64,000 nucleotides of DNA from Oceanipulchritudo coccoides (GTDB lineage Bacteria; Verrucomicrobiota; Verrucomicrobiia; Opitutales; Oceanipulchritudinaceae), in NCBI RefSeq assembly GCF_010500615.1, contig NZ_JAAGNX010000002.1:2490-66489 (forward strand), read 5' to 3'. This document shows, piece after piece, positions 22,013-30,756 of this stretch. Both the position numbers and the translations under genes were made by a program. Each line of letters starts with the position of its first letter. Positions within the stretch are counted from its first letter, which is position 1. The notes below the pieces were generated by a model. The model had not been told where the DNA came from and ran no database searches. It saw only the letters and a list, made by a program, of their open reading frames with translations.

Positions 22013-23281
22013 TCAGACCTCGATCTCGTAAGTTGGCAGGACACGTTCCACGTGGACCTTGCCCAGCTTCACAAAGTGCGGGAGACCGCTGTCATAAGGA
22101 ATCTTCGCCTCGCCCTGGATGAGCGGGGAAGCGTACTTCACAAACTGATAGCTGAGCGATACGCCGTCCTCATTGATCCACGATGCCGGAAGCGGCTTGA
22201 TGCCATTGGCAATCTCACTCAAGTCAGCGAGGCCTGTTTCACAAACGTAGGAATCAGAATCGCCGCGGGTCAGCGTGACCATCTTATCGGTCTCGCCATT
22301 GAGAGCCGCCTCGACCGCAGCCTTGCCCACGAGATAAGCTTCTTCGTTGTCCGTGGCGGATGCGTTGACAGCGGAAGCCCGCTGCGCATGACCCGGACGG
22401 AAAGAGCGTGTCTTGAGGCCGCTGAAGTGCTGGTCGATCAATCCCTTGAGGTAATCCCCTGCCCCGCCAAGCTGTGAATGCCCGAAGCTGTCCTGCCCGG
22501 CCGAGGAAGTGGAGATGTAATTGCCATCTGTGTCGACAAGGCCCTCGCCAACAACGATCAGGCAGTATTTTTCCTTCTTGAGGACATCCGAGACGTCATC
22601 GAGGAACTTGTTCGTTTCGAAGGCAACCTCCGGAAGATAAATCAAGTGGGGCGGATCATTCGGGTAATCACGGCGTTTGGCCAGTGTGGCCCCGGCGGCA
22701 ATCCAACCGGCTGAGCGGCCCATCACCTCGAGAATATAGACGAGATCGTTCTGGCCCATTGATTCCGCATCGCAAGCCAGCTCACGAACGGTGGCGGCGA
22801 CATTCTTGATCACGGAGCCGTAGCCCGGAGTGTGGTCGGTCACGACAAGGTCGTTATCGACCGTCTTCGGAATACCGATTACGCGCATTTCCCAGCCCGA
22901 GGCAGCAGCATGCTTGGAAATCCGGTCAGCGGTGTCCTGGGAATCATTTCCGCCAATGTAGAAGAAATAGCGGATATCATGTGCCTTGAAGACTTCCACA
23001 ATGCGTTCCACGTCCGCATCCTTGCGAAGCTTGTAGCGGCAGGTGCCAAGGGCGGATGCCGGAGTATGGCGCAGCCCGCGGATCGCCTGCTGGGGCTCTT
23101 CCGCGAGATCAATCAAGCGCTCCTGGAGGATTCCCTGAATCCCGTTCAGCCCGCCATAGATTTCCTCAATGCAGCCATGATTCAGCGCCTCCTCGATCAC
23201 TCCAGCCAAGCTGGCGTTAATCACCGCGGTGGGACCACCGCTCTGCGCTACCAATACGTTTCCTGTCAGTTCTTCAGCCAT
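22013..23281 (-). CDS. pfp: 6-phosphofructokinase, diphosphate-dependent type
   Basis: This 422-aa protein has QSGGPTAVINASL at the N-terminus, GGND at residues 110-113 and PKTVDNDL at 138-145. ATP-dependent enzymes have GGDG and PGTIDND at these positions. The Asp at the end of GGND and the Lys in PKT mark the PPi-dependent type. It phosphorylates fructose 6-phosphate reversibly in the cytoplasm for glycolysis and gluconeogenesis. MGRSAGWIA is also present. It is convergent with the sulfatase fusion, with only 13 bases between, and divergent from the rarD-like gene. Confidence 0.92.
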   Translation of the reverse strand: MAEELTGNVLVAQSGGPTAVINASLAGVIEEALNHGCIEEIYGGLNGIQGILQERLIDLAEEPQQAIRGLRHTPASALGTCRYKLRKDADVERIVEVFKAHDIRYFFYIGGNDSQDTADRISKHAAASGWEMRVIGIPKTVDNDLVVTDHTPGYGSVIKNVAATVRELACDAESMGQNDLVYILEVMGRSAGWIAAGATLAKRRDYPNDPPHLIYLPEVAFETNKFLDDVSDVLKKEKYCLIVVGEGLVDTDGNYISTSSAGQDSFGHSQLGGAGDYLKGLIDQHFSGLKTRSFRPGHAQRASAVNASATDNEEAYLVGKAAVEAALNGETDKMVTLTRGDSDSYVCETGLADLSEIANGIKPLPASWINEDGVSLSYQFVKYASPLIQGEAKIPYDSGLPHFVKLGKVHVERVLPTYEIEV

Positions 23282-23375
23282 TGTACGTCAATTTTAAAGA
23301 TCAAAGGCGCTAAAGTGTGGGCTTTGATTTTTCTTGGCAAATCATTTTAAAGGAATCTTCGTCAGGCGGTCCGTC

Positions 23376-24269
23376 ATGTTCTACTCCTCCCACACCCGCG
23401 GCCTCGCCGCCATCATTCTGGCCTATTCCATCTGGGGGCTCTTTCCCGTGTATTGGAAGCTCCTGGGGAGGATTTCGCCGACTGAGCTCCTGTTTATTCG
23501 CCTGATCCTGACCTCCCTGAGCTGCCTGCTTCTGCTCCCTCTGCGTGGCAGCTGGAAGGATTTCCGGGCGGCCTGGCAAGACCGGCAGCAGCTGGCAACA
23601 AGCCTTTTCACGGCAATCCTGCTCTCCGGCAACTGGTTTGCCTTCATTTGGGCCGTGAACAACGGGCGCGTCATGGAATCCAGCCTGGGCTACTTTCTTT
23701 GCCCCTTGGTGAGTGTCCTCCTTGGGCGGGTGATCGAGCATGAACACCTTGGCGTGCGGCGCTGGCTGGCGGTCGGACTGGCCGCGGCCGGGGTCGGGAC
23801 CCTCGTGATAATTGCCGGCAGGCTTCCGCTTGCGGCAATCTGCATTGCCCTCACCTGGGGTGGCTACGCCGTCATGAAAAAGCGCACAACGCTGGGTCCG
23901 GTAGTCGGCCTTGGCATGGAAACTTCCCTTCTGGCACCAGTTTCAGCCGTGATCCTGCTCATCATGGCCTTTCAGGGGCCGCTGACCATCACGACCGCTC
24001 CATCCGCGGCACTCGGCTTCCTGACCACCGCCGGATTCCTGACGGCGGCCCCGCTGTTGCTCTTTGCCTTTGCGGCCCAGCGAATCCGCCTTAGCACGAT
24101 GGGAATGGGCCAATATATCGTTCCCTCAGCCCATCTGGGCCTGGCTGTGCTTTACGGTGAGCCGGTGACGGGTGGCGTCCTCGCCGGCTTTGCCCTGATT
24201 TGGTGCGGGCTGGTTGTCTACAGCCTGCCGCAGAGGAAGCGTGGCACAGCCTCTGAAAAAGGCGTTTGA
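23376..24269 (+). CDS. rarD: EamA/RarD-family transporter
   Basis: This 297-aa protein has ten hydrophobic segments. The N-terminal IILAYSIWGLFPVYWKLLGRISPTELL is the RarD signature, and NWFAFIWAVNNGRVMESSLGYFLCPLV is the typical middle portion. RarD proteins are EamA-type permeases of unknown substrate, linked to chloramphenicol sensitivity. The ATG at 23376 is preferred to an upstream TTG. The symbol is by family resemblance. Confidence 0.88.
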   Translation: MFYSSHTRGLAAIILAYSIWGLFPVYWKLLGRISPTELLFIRLILTSLSCLLLLPLRGSWKDFRAAWQDRQQLATSLFTAILLSGNWFAFIWAVNNGRVMESSLGYFLCPLVSVLLGRVIEHEHLGVRRWLAVGLAAAGVGTLVIIAGRLPLAAICIALTWGGYAVMKKRTTLGPVVGLGMETSLLAPVSAVILLIMAFQGPLTITTAPSAALGFLTTAGFLTAAPLLLFAFAAQRIRLSTMGMGQYIVPSAHLGLAVLYGEPVTGGVLAGFALIWCGLVVYSLPQRKRGTASEKGV

Positions 24270-24299
24270 CTGACTGGGCCGCAACGGTTCGCTAAATCC

Positions 24300-24761
24300 A
24301 TGACACCCATCGAACGGACGCTCGCTGAAAAAGGAATCACCTTGCCCGATCCGCCGGCACCCAAGGGAAATTACCTTCCGTACCGGATTTCCGGAAACCA
24401 ACTGATCCTCTCCGGCGTTTTGGCAGTTGAGAATGGAAACATCCGCTATGCCGGCAAAGTGGGCGATGGACAGACTGTCGAGGAGGGATATGTGGCCGCC
24501 CGGCTCTGCGCCTTGAATGCCCTCGCCGCCATCAAGGGCGCTTTGGGATCGCTGGATCGGGTCACCCAATTCCTGCTCGTCAACGGCTTCGTAAATGCGG
24601 TCCCGGGCTTTGCAGAAAGTCCGCAGGTGATCAACGGGGCCAGCGATTTCCTTGTGGAGGTCTTTGGCGATGCGGGCAAGCATGCCCGTGCAGCTGTAGC
24701 GGTGACAGGACTACCGCTTGGCTCAACCGTGGAACTGCAGATTTCCGTGGAATTTGATTAA
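24300..24761 (+). CDS. RidA/YjgF-family protein
   Basis: This 153-aa protein belongs to the longer RidA subgroup: LILSGVLAVENG, KVGDGQTVEEGYVAARLCALNALAAIK, LVNGFVNAVPGFAESPQVINGASDF, ARAAVAVTGLPLGSTVELQISVEF. RidA proteins deaminate reactive enamine/imine intermediates. The Arg that contacts the carboxylate (HARAAV) is present. Its last base is shared with the next ATG. Confidence 0.9.
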   Translation: MTPIERTLAEKGITLPDPPAPKGNYLPYRISGNQLILSGVLAVENGNIRYAGKVGDGQTVEEGYVAARLCALNALAAIKGALGSLDRVTQFLLVNGFVNAVPGFAESPQVINGASDFLVEVFGDAGKHARAAVAVTGLPLGSTVELQISVEFD

Positions 24762-25759
24762 TGGGAACACTCGTCCAGTTACTTCGGAAGAACGGCTTTA
24801 TCCTTGCCCTGCTAGGGGCGGTGGTGGTGGCGTTCCTGATTCCGCAGGCTGGCGCCCCTGATGGCCCGCTCCATGCGGGACTGCTGAGCAAGGCCGGAGT
24901 GATGGTCATCTTCTTTCTGCAGGGGCTCTCACTGAAGACCCGGCAACTGGCGCATGGCCTGCGGGATCTGCGCATCCATGGATTTGTCCAGGCATGGATT
25001 TTCCTTCTATCGCCGATCGTCCTGATCTCGGCCGGCCTCGCGATGCGGGCCTTGTCCATAAACGAGCTGGCGGGCGGGTTCTTTTATCTGGCCCTGATCC
25101 CGACGACCATCTCCAGCGCAGTCGCCTTCACCAGTGCGGCCAACGGCAATGTCGCGGCAGCCATTTTCAATACGACCCTGTCAAATGTCATCGGCGTCTT
25201 CTGGGTCCCCACCGGGTGCCTGCTGGTCTTCTCAACTGGTGGAGGTTTCCAGGGCGAGCTCATCGGTCCGTTACTGCTGAAGCTGGCATGGCTGATCCTC
25301 CTGCCCTTGATCGCCGGGCAGCTCATTCGTCCCCTCGTTTACCAACGCGACTGGTTTGGCCGCATATCCCCGGGATTCAAGCTGATCAACCACGGGATTA
25401 TCCTCTTTATTGTCTTCACCGCCTTTTCAAAGAGCGTCCTCAATGATATCTGGAGCCATGTTGCTCCCGCATCCATTGTCATCCTGCTCATGCTGACCCT
25501 GCTATCTGTCCTGATGATTCATGGCGCGGTATGGATTTCGAGCGGCTGGTTCTTCAAATCCTCTTCCGACCGGAATGCCGCCCTCTTCTGTGGCTCGCAG
25601 AAGACGCTTGCCGCGGGCGCCCCGATGGCGGTCGCCATCTTTGCTACAAACGGACACCTCGGCGATGTGAACCTGAGCCTGATCCTCCTGCCGCTCCTCT
25701 GCTACCATCCGATGCAGCTCTTTCTGGCGGCTTTTCTTCTCCCGCGGCTCACCCGGTAA
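24761..25759 (+). CDS. Bile acid:sodium symporter-like (YfeH/SBF-like) protein
   Basis: This 332-aa protein has about ten hydrophobic segments, the pattern of the SBF-like family: GVMVIFFLQGLSLKTRQL, LALIPTTISSAVAFTSAANGNVAAAIFNTTLSNVIG and CGSQKTLAAGAPMAVAIF. The Na+-site motifs are recognisable. Transported substrate unknown. It overlaps the RidA gene by one base, so the two are co-translated. Confidence 0.85.
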   Translation: MGTLVQLLRKNGFILALLGAVVVAFLIPQAGAPDGPLHAGLLSKAGVMVIFFLQGLSLKTRQLAHGLRDLRIHGFVQAWIFLLSPIVLISAGLAMRALSINELAGGFFYLALIPTTISSAVAFTSAANGNVAAAIFNTTLSNVIGVFWVPTGCLLVFSTGGGFQGELIGPLLLKLAWLILLPLIAGQLIRPLVYQRDWFGRISPGFKLINHGIILFIVFTAFSKSVLNDIWSHVAPASIVILLMLTLLSVLMIHGAVWISSGWFFKSSSDRNAALFCGSQKTLAAGAPMAVAIFATNGHLGDVNLSLILLPLLCYHPMQLFLAAFLLPRLTR

Positions 25760-25811
25760 GCAGGTGGCTTCCCGGATTGCCTTCCATAAAAAAGTTCCCA
25801 CATTTTGCAGC

Positions 25812-26042
25812 ATGCCATTATTCGAATACACCTGCGAGGATTGCCACCAGCGATCGGAACTCCTCATCAATGGCCAGACTGAGCCTGAATGTCCGGAGTG
25901 TGGCAGCAAGAAGATGCATAAGGAATTTTCCACTTTCGCAACCAGCGGTGAGACCCATGGGAGCGCCTCCGGATCAGGGCACCAGCATTCACCGGGTTGC
26001 GGTTGCTGCATGGGGCCTCAGGGATCTTGCGGGCTCAATTAA
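25812..26042 (+). CDS. FmdB-type zinc-ribbon protein
   Basis: This 76-aa protein starts MPLFEYTCEDCHQRSELL and has a second CPECGSKKM pair. Together they make the CxxC...CxxC zinc ribbon of the FmdB/regulatory family. The His/Cys-rich tail (GHQHSPGCGCC) is typical of the group and may bind metal. The start at ATG 25812 is chosen because the ribbon begins there. Confidence 0.88.
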   Translation: MPLFEYTCEDCHQRSELLINGQTEPECPECGSKKMHKEFSTFATSGETHGSASGSGHQHSPGCGCCMGPQGSCGLN

Positions 26043-26048
26043 AGGCAT

Positions 26049-26903
26049 ATGCGCTTACCTGCTTTCCTACTCTGTCTGTTGGCCTTGAGCCTGTCTGCCT
26101 GCCGGAGCCCCGCTCCGCAGCAGGGCAGCCAATCCAGCGAGTCCCTGAGCCTCCTGGAGGAGCGCTTGCTTGAGACCATCGAAATGGAAGCCCGGCTCGA
26201 GGAGGAAGCGGCAATGCCGGGAGCGGATAAACGGGAAATTCAGCGGCTGTTCCAGCGAGTCGCGCGCGAGTACGAGGGGATTATTGCCCGCAATCCCGAC
26301 AACCTCGAATCAAGGCTCTTGTACGGCAAGCTCCTGATGCGTTACGGCGATGGAACCGGTGCCCGAAACCAGTTCCTGAACGCGGCGAGGATCGAGCCCG
26401 ATGTGGCGGTCATCCACCAGCAACTGAGCACATTTTATGCCGAGGAACGCGATTACACGCGCGCCCTCGCCTATGCCCTGAATGCCATCGAGATTGAGCC
26501 GGAGACCGCCATCTACCATTTCGGGCTGGGTCAGCTTCTGGCCGCCTTCAGGGAAGAATTTATCACCGAACAGGTCTTCACGGGATACAAACTCGATTCC
26601 GAAATGCTCAAGTCCTTCAAAACGGCCTGTGAGCTGGAGCCAGACACCCTGCCCTTTCAATTCCGGTACGGCGAAGCGTTTTACGATGTCGACGGCCCGG
26701 ACTGGCAGCTTGCCCTCGAACACTGGGAATTCCTCTCTGTCCATCCCGGGTTGACTCAGCTTCAACAGGATGCTGTCCGCCTCCATCAAGCGCGTTGCCT
26801 CGTCGAGCTTGGGCAAACAAAGGCTGCTCAAGAAAAAATCGATGCCGTCAAGTCACCCGAGCTTCAACCATCCGCAGCCGCGATCCTGACACCCGAATCC
26901 TAA
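26049..26903 (+). CDS. TPR-containing lipoprotein
   Basis: This 284-aa protein has a signal ending in the lipobox LSLSAC, so it is lipid-anchored. After an acidic linker come tetratricopeptide repeats (YEGIIARNPDNLESRLLYGKLL, ARNQFLNAARIEPDVAVIHQQLS, ALAYALNAIEIEPETAIYHFGLGQLL). It probably acts as a periplasmic or outer-membrane scaffold. The final four bases overlap the convergent gene's stop region. Confidence 0.85.
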   Translation: MRLPAFLLCLLALSLSACRSPAPQQGSQSSESLSLLEERLLETIEMEARLEEEAAMPGADKREIQRLFQRVAREYEGIIARNPDNLESRLLYGKLLMRYGDGTGARNQFLNAARIEPDVAVIHQQLSTFYAEERDYTRALAYALNAIEIEPETAIYHFGLGQLLAAFREEFITEQVFTGYKLDSEMLKSFKTACELEPDTLPFQFRYGEAFYDVDGPDWQLALEHWEFLSVHPGLTQLQQDAVRLHQARCLVELGQTKAAQEKIDAVKSPELQPSAAAILTPES

Positions 26904-27643
26904 TTGCCCACCACGACGGGCAGGCGGACCTTGGTCACGGTGGGGTGTCCGTTGCGCCGGGGAGGAGTAAACCGCATATTTGCAATGGTCATGATAGCGG
27001 CTTGGGCTAGATAGGGGTTGGCCGTCTCGTCAGGAACCATCATCCGAGGAAAGCCATCCGGATCGACATAGAGGTCCACTTTGACTGTTCCTGAAAGCGG
27101 TACGCCATTATCATCCTTGACCGAAAAAGCCTCCCCGGTCGAAATCAGCCGGACGGGCTCGTCGAGCTCGGAATGCTGGCTCACGACGAGCTTAAACTGA
27201 TCCGACATATACATCGCCATCCGGCTCTCGATGTGCTCAGCAATGTTGACGGAGAGGACGATGCTGCCAATCACGTCACGCAGCGGAATAGTTGCCGCCA
27301 TGTCGATCGTGGCGGGTTCGCCATCGACAAGAGGCTTTGTGAACCGGGCGTGCTTGAGGGCTTTGTCTATCGTCTCGACTAACTTGAAATGCGGGAGCTC
27401 GAGTGGGACCCAGTCGACTACCTTCCCCTCGGGACCAATCCGCAGGCGTATCTTTCCAACATCCCATGAGGTACTCAGGTGCCACAAATCACGAGGAACA
27501 TTCAGGTAAAGGGGCTGTTCAAGGACGGGGGGAGGAGTGCCTTCAGAATCGGCGGATTCAATGGCAAAAACAGGTGAAGCAGAGGCAAGCGTCGCCAGCG
27601 TGAGACTCCATAAGGAAAGCCTACTCATCCCCATTATCGACAT
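26900..27643 (-). CDS. Secreted protein with TonB C-terminal-like domains
   Basis: This protein of about 247 aa has an N-terminal signal (LSLWSLTLATLASASPVFA). It contains two regions resembling the TonB C-terminal fold. The second reads VKVDLYVDPDGFPRMMVPDE and MTIANMRFTPPRRNGHPTVTKVRLPV, the classical end of TonB-like energy-transducer domains. It lacks the membrane anchor and proline-rich linker of true TonB, so a periplasmic adaptor role is more likely. Four starts are possible (GTG 27649, ATG 27643, 27634, 27628). Confidence 0.75.
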   Translation of the reverse strand: MSIMGMSRLSLWSLTLATLASASPVFAIESADSEGTPPPVLEQPLYLNVPRDLWHLSTSWDVGKIRLRIGPEGKVVDWVPLELPHFKLVETIDKALKHARFTKPLVDGEPATIDMAATIPLRDVIGSIVLSVNIAEHIESRMAMYMSDQFKLVVSQHSELDEPVRLISTGEAFSVKDDNGVPLSGTVKVDLYVDPDGFPRMMVPDETANPYLAQAAIMTIANMRFTPPRRNGHPTVTKVRLPVVVGN

Positions 27644-27703
27644 GGGCACATTTTATCCCTCAGGGCTTCCTGAGTCGAGATAAACCGTCCCGAAAGGAGC
27701 CGC

Positions 27704-29887
27704 CTATTCGGGCCTGTCGCTGAGTGCCCAGAAGAGGAAAGTATACACATCCGCCTGCTCTTCCCAAACATCCGAACGAGCCACGCCCCCGTGGCCTGCC
27801 TCAAACTCAACCCGCATGAAGAACGGGCCTCCCTCGGGATCCGCCTGTTGAAGGCGAGCGGCCATCTTGCCGGGCATCCACGGATCGACGCGGGAATCGT
27901 TGTAGCCTGAAGTGAGTAAAACGGGCGGATACTGGATGCCATCTCGAACCGCGAAGTAGCTGTCCATGGCAAGCACGTAGGGAAATTCTTCCGGATCGAG
28001 GGGATTCCCGTATTCCGGATAGTTGGCAGGACCATTGGCCCGGCGGTGGTTGCGGACAGGATTGTGGTTGCCGACGCTCGAGACGATGGCGCCATACAGC
28101 TCGGGCCTTGACGTCACGGCCCGCCCCACGAGGACGCCGCCCATGCTGCCGCCCATTGCCCCAAGGTGGGATGCGGAGGTGTAGCCTTCATCGATCAGGT
28201 ATTCCGCGCAGGCGTGCAGGTCGAGCCAGCTGTTGCGCTTCGTCTCAATGAGTCCGCCATCATGCCATTCCTTCCCAAATTCACCACCCCCGCGCACGTG
28301 GGCCACTGTGAAAACGCCTCCACGTTCAAGCCAGGCCAAGCGGGTTGGACCAAAGGATGGTCTCATCGAAATTCCGTAGGCCCCGTATCCGTAGAGGATC
28401 GTGGGATTGGTTCCATCAAGCTCAAGGGAATCCTTGTGGATGATCGTCAGGGGCACTTCCACTCCGTCGTGGGATTGCACAAGGACGCGTTTGGTGACCA
28501 ACCCCTCAGGCGCATCAAACGGCCCGAGCGGACGCAGGGAGCTGAGGCTCACCGACCCGTTGTCCGGGTCATAGCGATAATAGGCAGGTGCGCGTTCCCA
28601 TGAGGTCAAGCTGATGAAGACATCATTTTCACGGTAATCGTTGCGAAGCATTGTCACACGTCCGATCAAGGGAAGCTCGATCTCCTTGAATCCCGACTCG
28701 GGTTCGCGGGGATCGTGTGTCATGATAAAATCGATACCGCCCTGCATGCCGGTGGCGTAGAGCCTTTCACCCAAAAATGAGAGACCTGTAAGGACCTTGT
28801 CGGACTCAGGCAGGATCACCTCGAGCTGATCCTTGCTGAAGTCCTCGATATCGCCCTTGAGAATCATCCGGCGCGGCGCATCCTTTGAGCTGAGGAGAAA
28901 GATTGACTCCTTACTCAGGGCAAAATCCTCGATGCGGTCCTCCCGGGTGCAAATTTCTTTCCAGTCAATCTGAGCATCTGAATCGAGGTCCACATCCTCG
29001 GCATAATAGAGGGAGAAGGCGCGATCCACCCCGTGCGAGACATAGGCGAAGGTGTGGTTTGTTTCCGGGTAATTGTAGACGTAGACGCCGTCCACAGGCC
29101 CAAGCCCGGGAGTTGGACGGTCATCGTAGGAAGCCAGGATCCGGTCATTTTCAGGATTGTCCCCGAGGCGATGAAACTTGGAAGGCGTGCGCTTGTACCG
29201 CTCGACCGGATCTTCATCGAGGTATCCCTCGCGGAGCTGCCGATAGAAAAAGCCGCTTTGGTCCTCCAACCAGACAATTCCGCCCCGGATACGCGGTATC
29301 ATGACATCGCGCGGCTCACCTGTCTCCACATCGAAGATATACACATTGGGAATCTCCGAACCGCCGGGAGCAATTTGCACGGCGACAAGTGACCCGTCAT
29401 AGCTGGGGGAATAGCCGTCGATCGCATGAACGCCATCATCATCAATAAATTCAGATGGATCGATAATGAGCCGCCCTTCACTCTCGATTCCGTCGCGATA
29501 ATAGAGGCTGCCCACCTCTTCATCAACTTCACGTTTTAAATAGAAATACCGCTCTGCGGCACGGCCAAAGCTGTAGATCTGAACGGTTTTCGCGGTGTCG
29601 ATTTCCTGAATGCGTTCAAAGATTTCCTTGCGTCCCGGCATTTCTCCAATGCGCTCACGGGCAAACTGGTTCTGTGCCCGAAACCACGCCTCCACCTCCG
29701 GTGTCTCATCCTCCTCCAACCATGCAAAGGAATCCGGCAGGCGCACGGTTCCGTACTCGTGCACGACTTCCCGGACCGGGGTTTCCGGATAGGGAACAGG
29801 GATAGTACCAGTCAACTGTAAGGGCAGGGCAAGAGTCGCTGGCAGGCAAGCCAGCAGGCCAAGGGAAAACATAGATCTAGTAAACAT
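27704..29887 (-). CDS. Prolyl oligopeptidase family (S9A) serine peptidase
   Basis: This 727-aa protein has an N-terminal signal-like segment, then the S9A beta-propeller (YPETPVREVVHEYGTVRLPDSFAWLE to the YDPDNGSVSLSSL region) and an alpha/beta-hydrolase domain. The nucleophile is Ser581 in MGGSMGGVLVG, the acid is in YNDSRVDPWMPGKM and the His is in FEAGHGG. It cleaves proline-containing oligopeptides, presumably in the periplasm. The active-site loop reads GGSMGG where prolyl oligopeptidase usually has GGSNGG. The start is set at ATG 29887; the open frame extends to 30013. Confidence 0.9.
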   Translation of the reverse strand: MFTRSMFSLGLLACLPATLALPLQLTGTIPVPYPETPVREVVHEYGTVRLPDSFAWLEEDETPEVEAWFRAQNQFARERIGEMPGRKEIFERIQEIDTAKTVQIYSFGRAAERYFYLKREVDEEVGSLYYRDGIESEGRLIIDPSEFIDDDGVHAIDGYSPSYDGSLVAVQIAPGGSEIPNVYIFDVETGEPRDVMIPRIRGGIVWLEDQSGFFYRQLREGYLDEDPVERYKRTPSKFHRLGDNPENDRILASYDDRPTPGLGPVDGVYVYNYPETNHTFAYVSHGVDRAFSLYYAEDVDLDSDAQIDWKEICTREDRIEDFALSKESIFLLSSKDAPRRMILKGDIEDFSKDQLEVILPESDKVLTGLSFLGERLYATGMQGGIDFIMTHDPREPESGFKEIELPLIGRVTMLRNDYRENDVFISLTSWERAPAYYRYDPDNGSVSLSSLRPLGPFDAPEGLVTKRVLVQSHDGVEVPLTIIHKDSLELDGTNPTILYGYGAYGISMRPSFGPTRLAWLERGGVFTVAHVRGGGEFGKEWHDGGLIETKRNSWLDLHACAEYLIDEGYTSASHLGAMGGSMGGVLVGRAVTSRPELYGAIVSSVGNHNPVRNHRRANGPANYPEYGNPLDPEEFPYVLAMDSYFAVRDGIQYPPVLLTSGYNDSRVDPWMPGKMAARLQQADPEGGPFFMRVEFEAGHGGVARSDVWEEQADVYTFLFWALSDRPE

Positions 29888-30000
29888 CCCACAAAGGGAA
29901 TATCGGAAGGAACACTTTGCAAGCGAGGCCGAGCTTTCAGCCCTCTGATCCTTCTGGCAGGGCTGGGTGCAGAAGGGGCCATACACGCCGAAAGAGGACC

Positions 30001-30636
30001 TTAGTACAGGCACTCGCGCAAATAGCGTTTGCCATCTTCATAAGCGGGATCCCCAAGCGCTTGCTCGGCAAAGTTCCTGACAAGTTTGTGCCACTTGCAA
30101 CGCGACTTGAATGAGCGCTGCGCCTTTCCCATGACTTCCGCCATTTCATCGGTCCATTGGCGGCCCACTGCGTAATCAAGGATCTTCGTCAGGTACACGT
30201 CCTCACCGGTTGCAAAAAAACTGGCCCACCAGACATCCAGTTTAAAGACGTCGACGATGTCGTCATCGCTTACAAATCTTGCCTTGTCGGACTCTCCAAG
30301 GAGGATCTCTCTCGCAGTCTCTGGAACATAGCCCGTCCCGACAATCGAATAACCATATTTTTCCGAGGCTCTCGCGACAAAGACCGCATCAAGGAAATCC
30401 GCGAAGTAATAGGCTCCCAATTCGGCCTTTGAGACCTCGGTGGAAACACTTGCCTTGGTAAGGAAGACGTTGAATGCCTCCTCATTGGGATTCAAGTAGA
30501 AATAATGTTCCTCCAAGCGGACTTCCTCCGGCTCGGCCGGAGGCGTTGTCGCACATCCTCCCAGGAGAACGAGAAAAATAAAACAAATCAAGGGCAGGAA
30601 GAATCGCCGGCCCGCTTGTATTTCTGCGATATTCAC
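30001..30636 (-). CDS. Lipoprotein of unknown function
   Basis: This 211-aa protein has a lipoprotein signal (FLPLICFIFLVLLGGCATT, lipobox LGGC). The mature part has no recognised domain; it includes YYFADFLDAVFVARASEKYG and a basic C-terminus. The GTG at 30636 places the signal at the N-terminus; the frame is open upstream to 30747. It ends 113 bases before the peptidase gene on the same strand. Confidence 0.65.
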   Translation of the reverse strand: MNIAEIQAGRRFFLPLICFIFLVLLGGCATTPPAEPEEVRLEEHYFYLNPNEEAFNVFLTKASVSTEVSKAELGAYYFADFLDAVFVARASEKYGYSIVGTGYVPETAREILLGESDKARFVSDDDIVDVFKLDVWWASFFATGEDVYLTKILDYAVGRQWTDEMAEVMGKAQRSFKSRCKWHKLVRNFAEQALGDPAYEDGKRYLRECLY

Positions 30637-30756
30637 AACTCCATGGATAGCATCGGGGACACAACGGAACAAGCCAAAAGCCAGTGGAGGAAGACTCGCA
30701 CAAGTTGGAAATTGCCAAAGCTCCGGGTGCCCACTAAAACATTCCATACAAAAGTC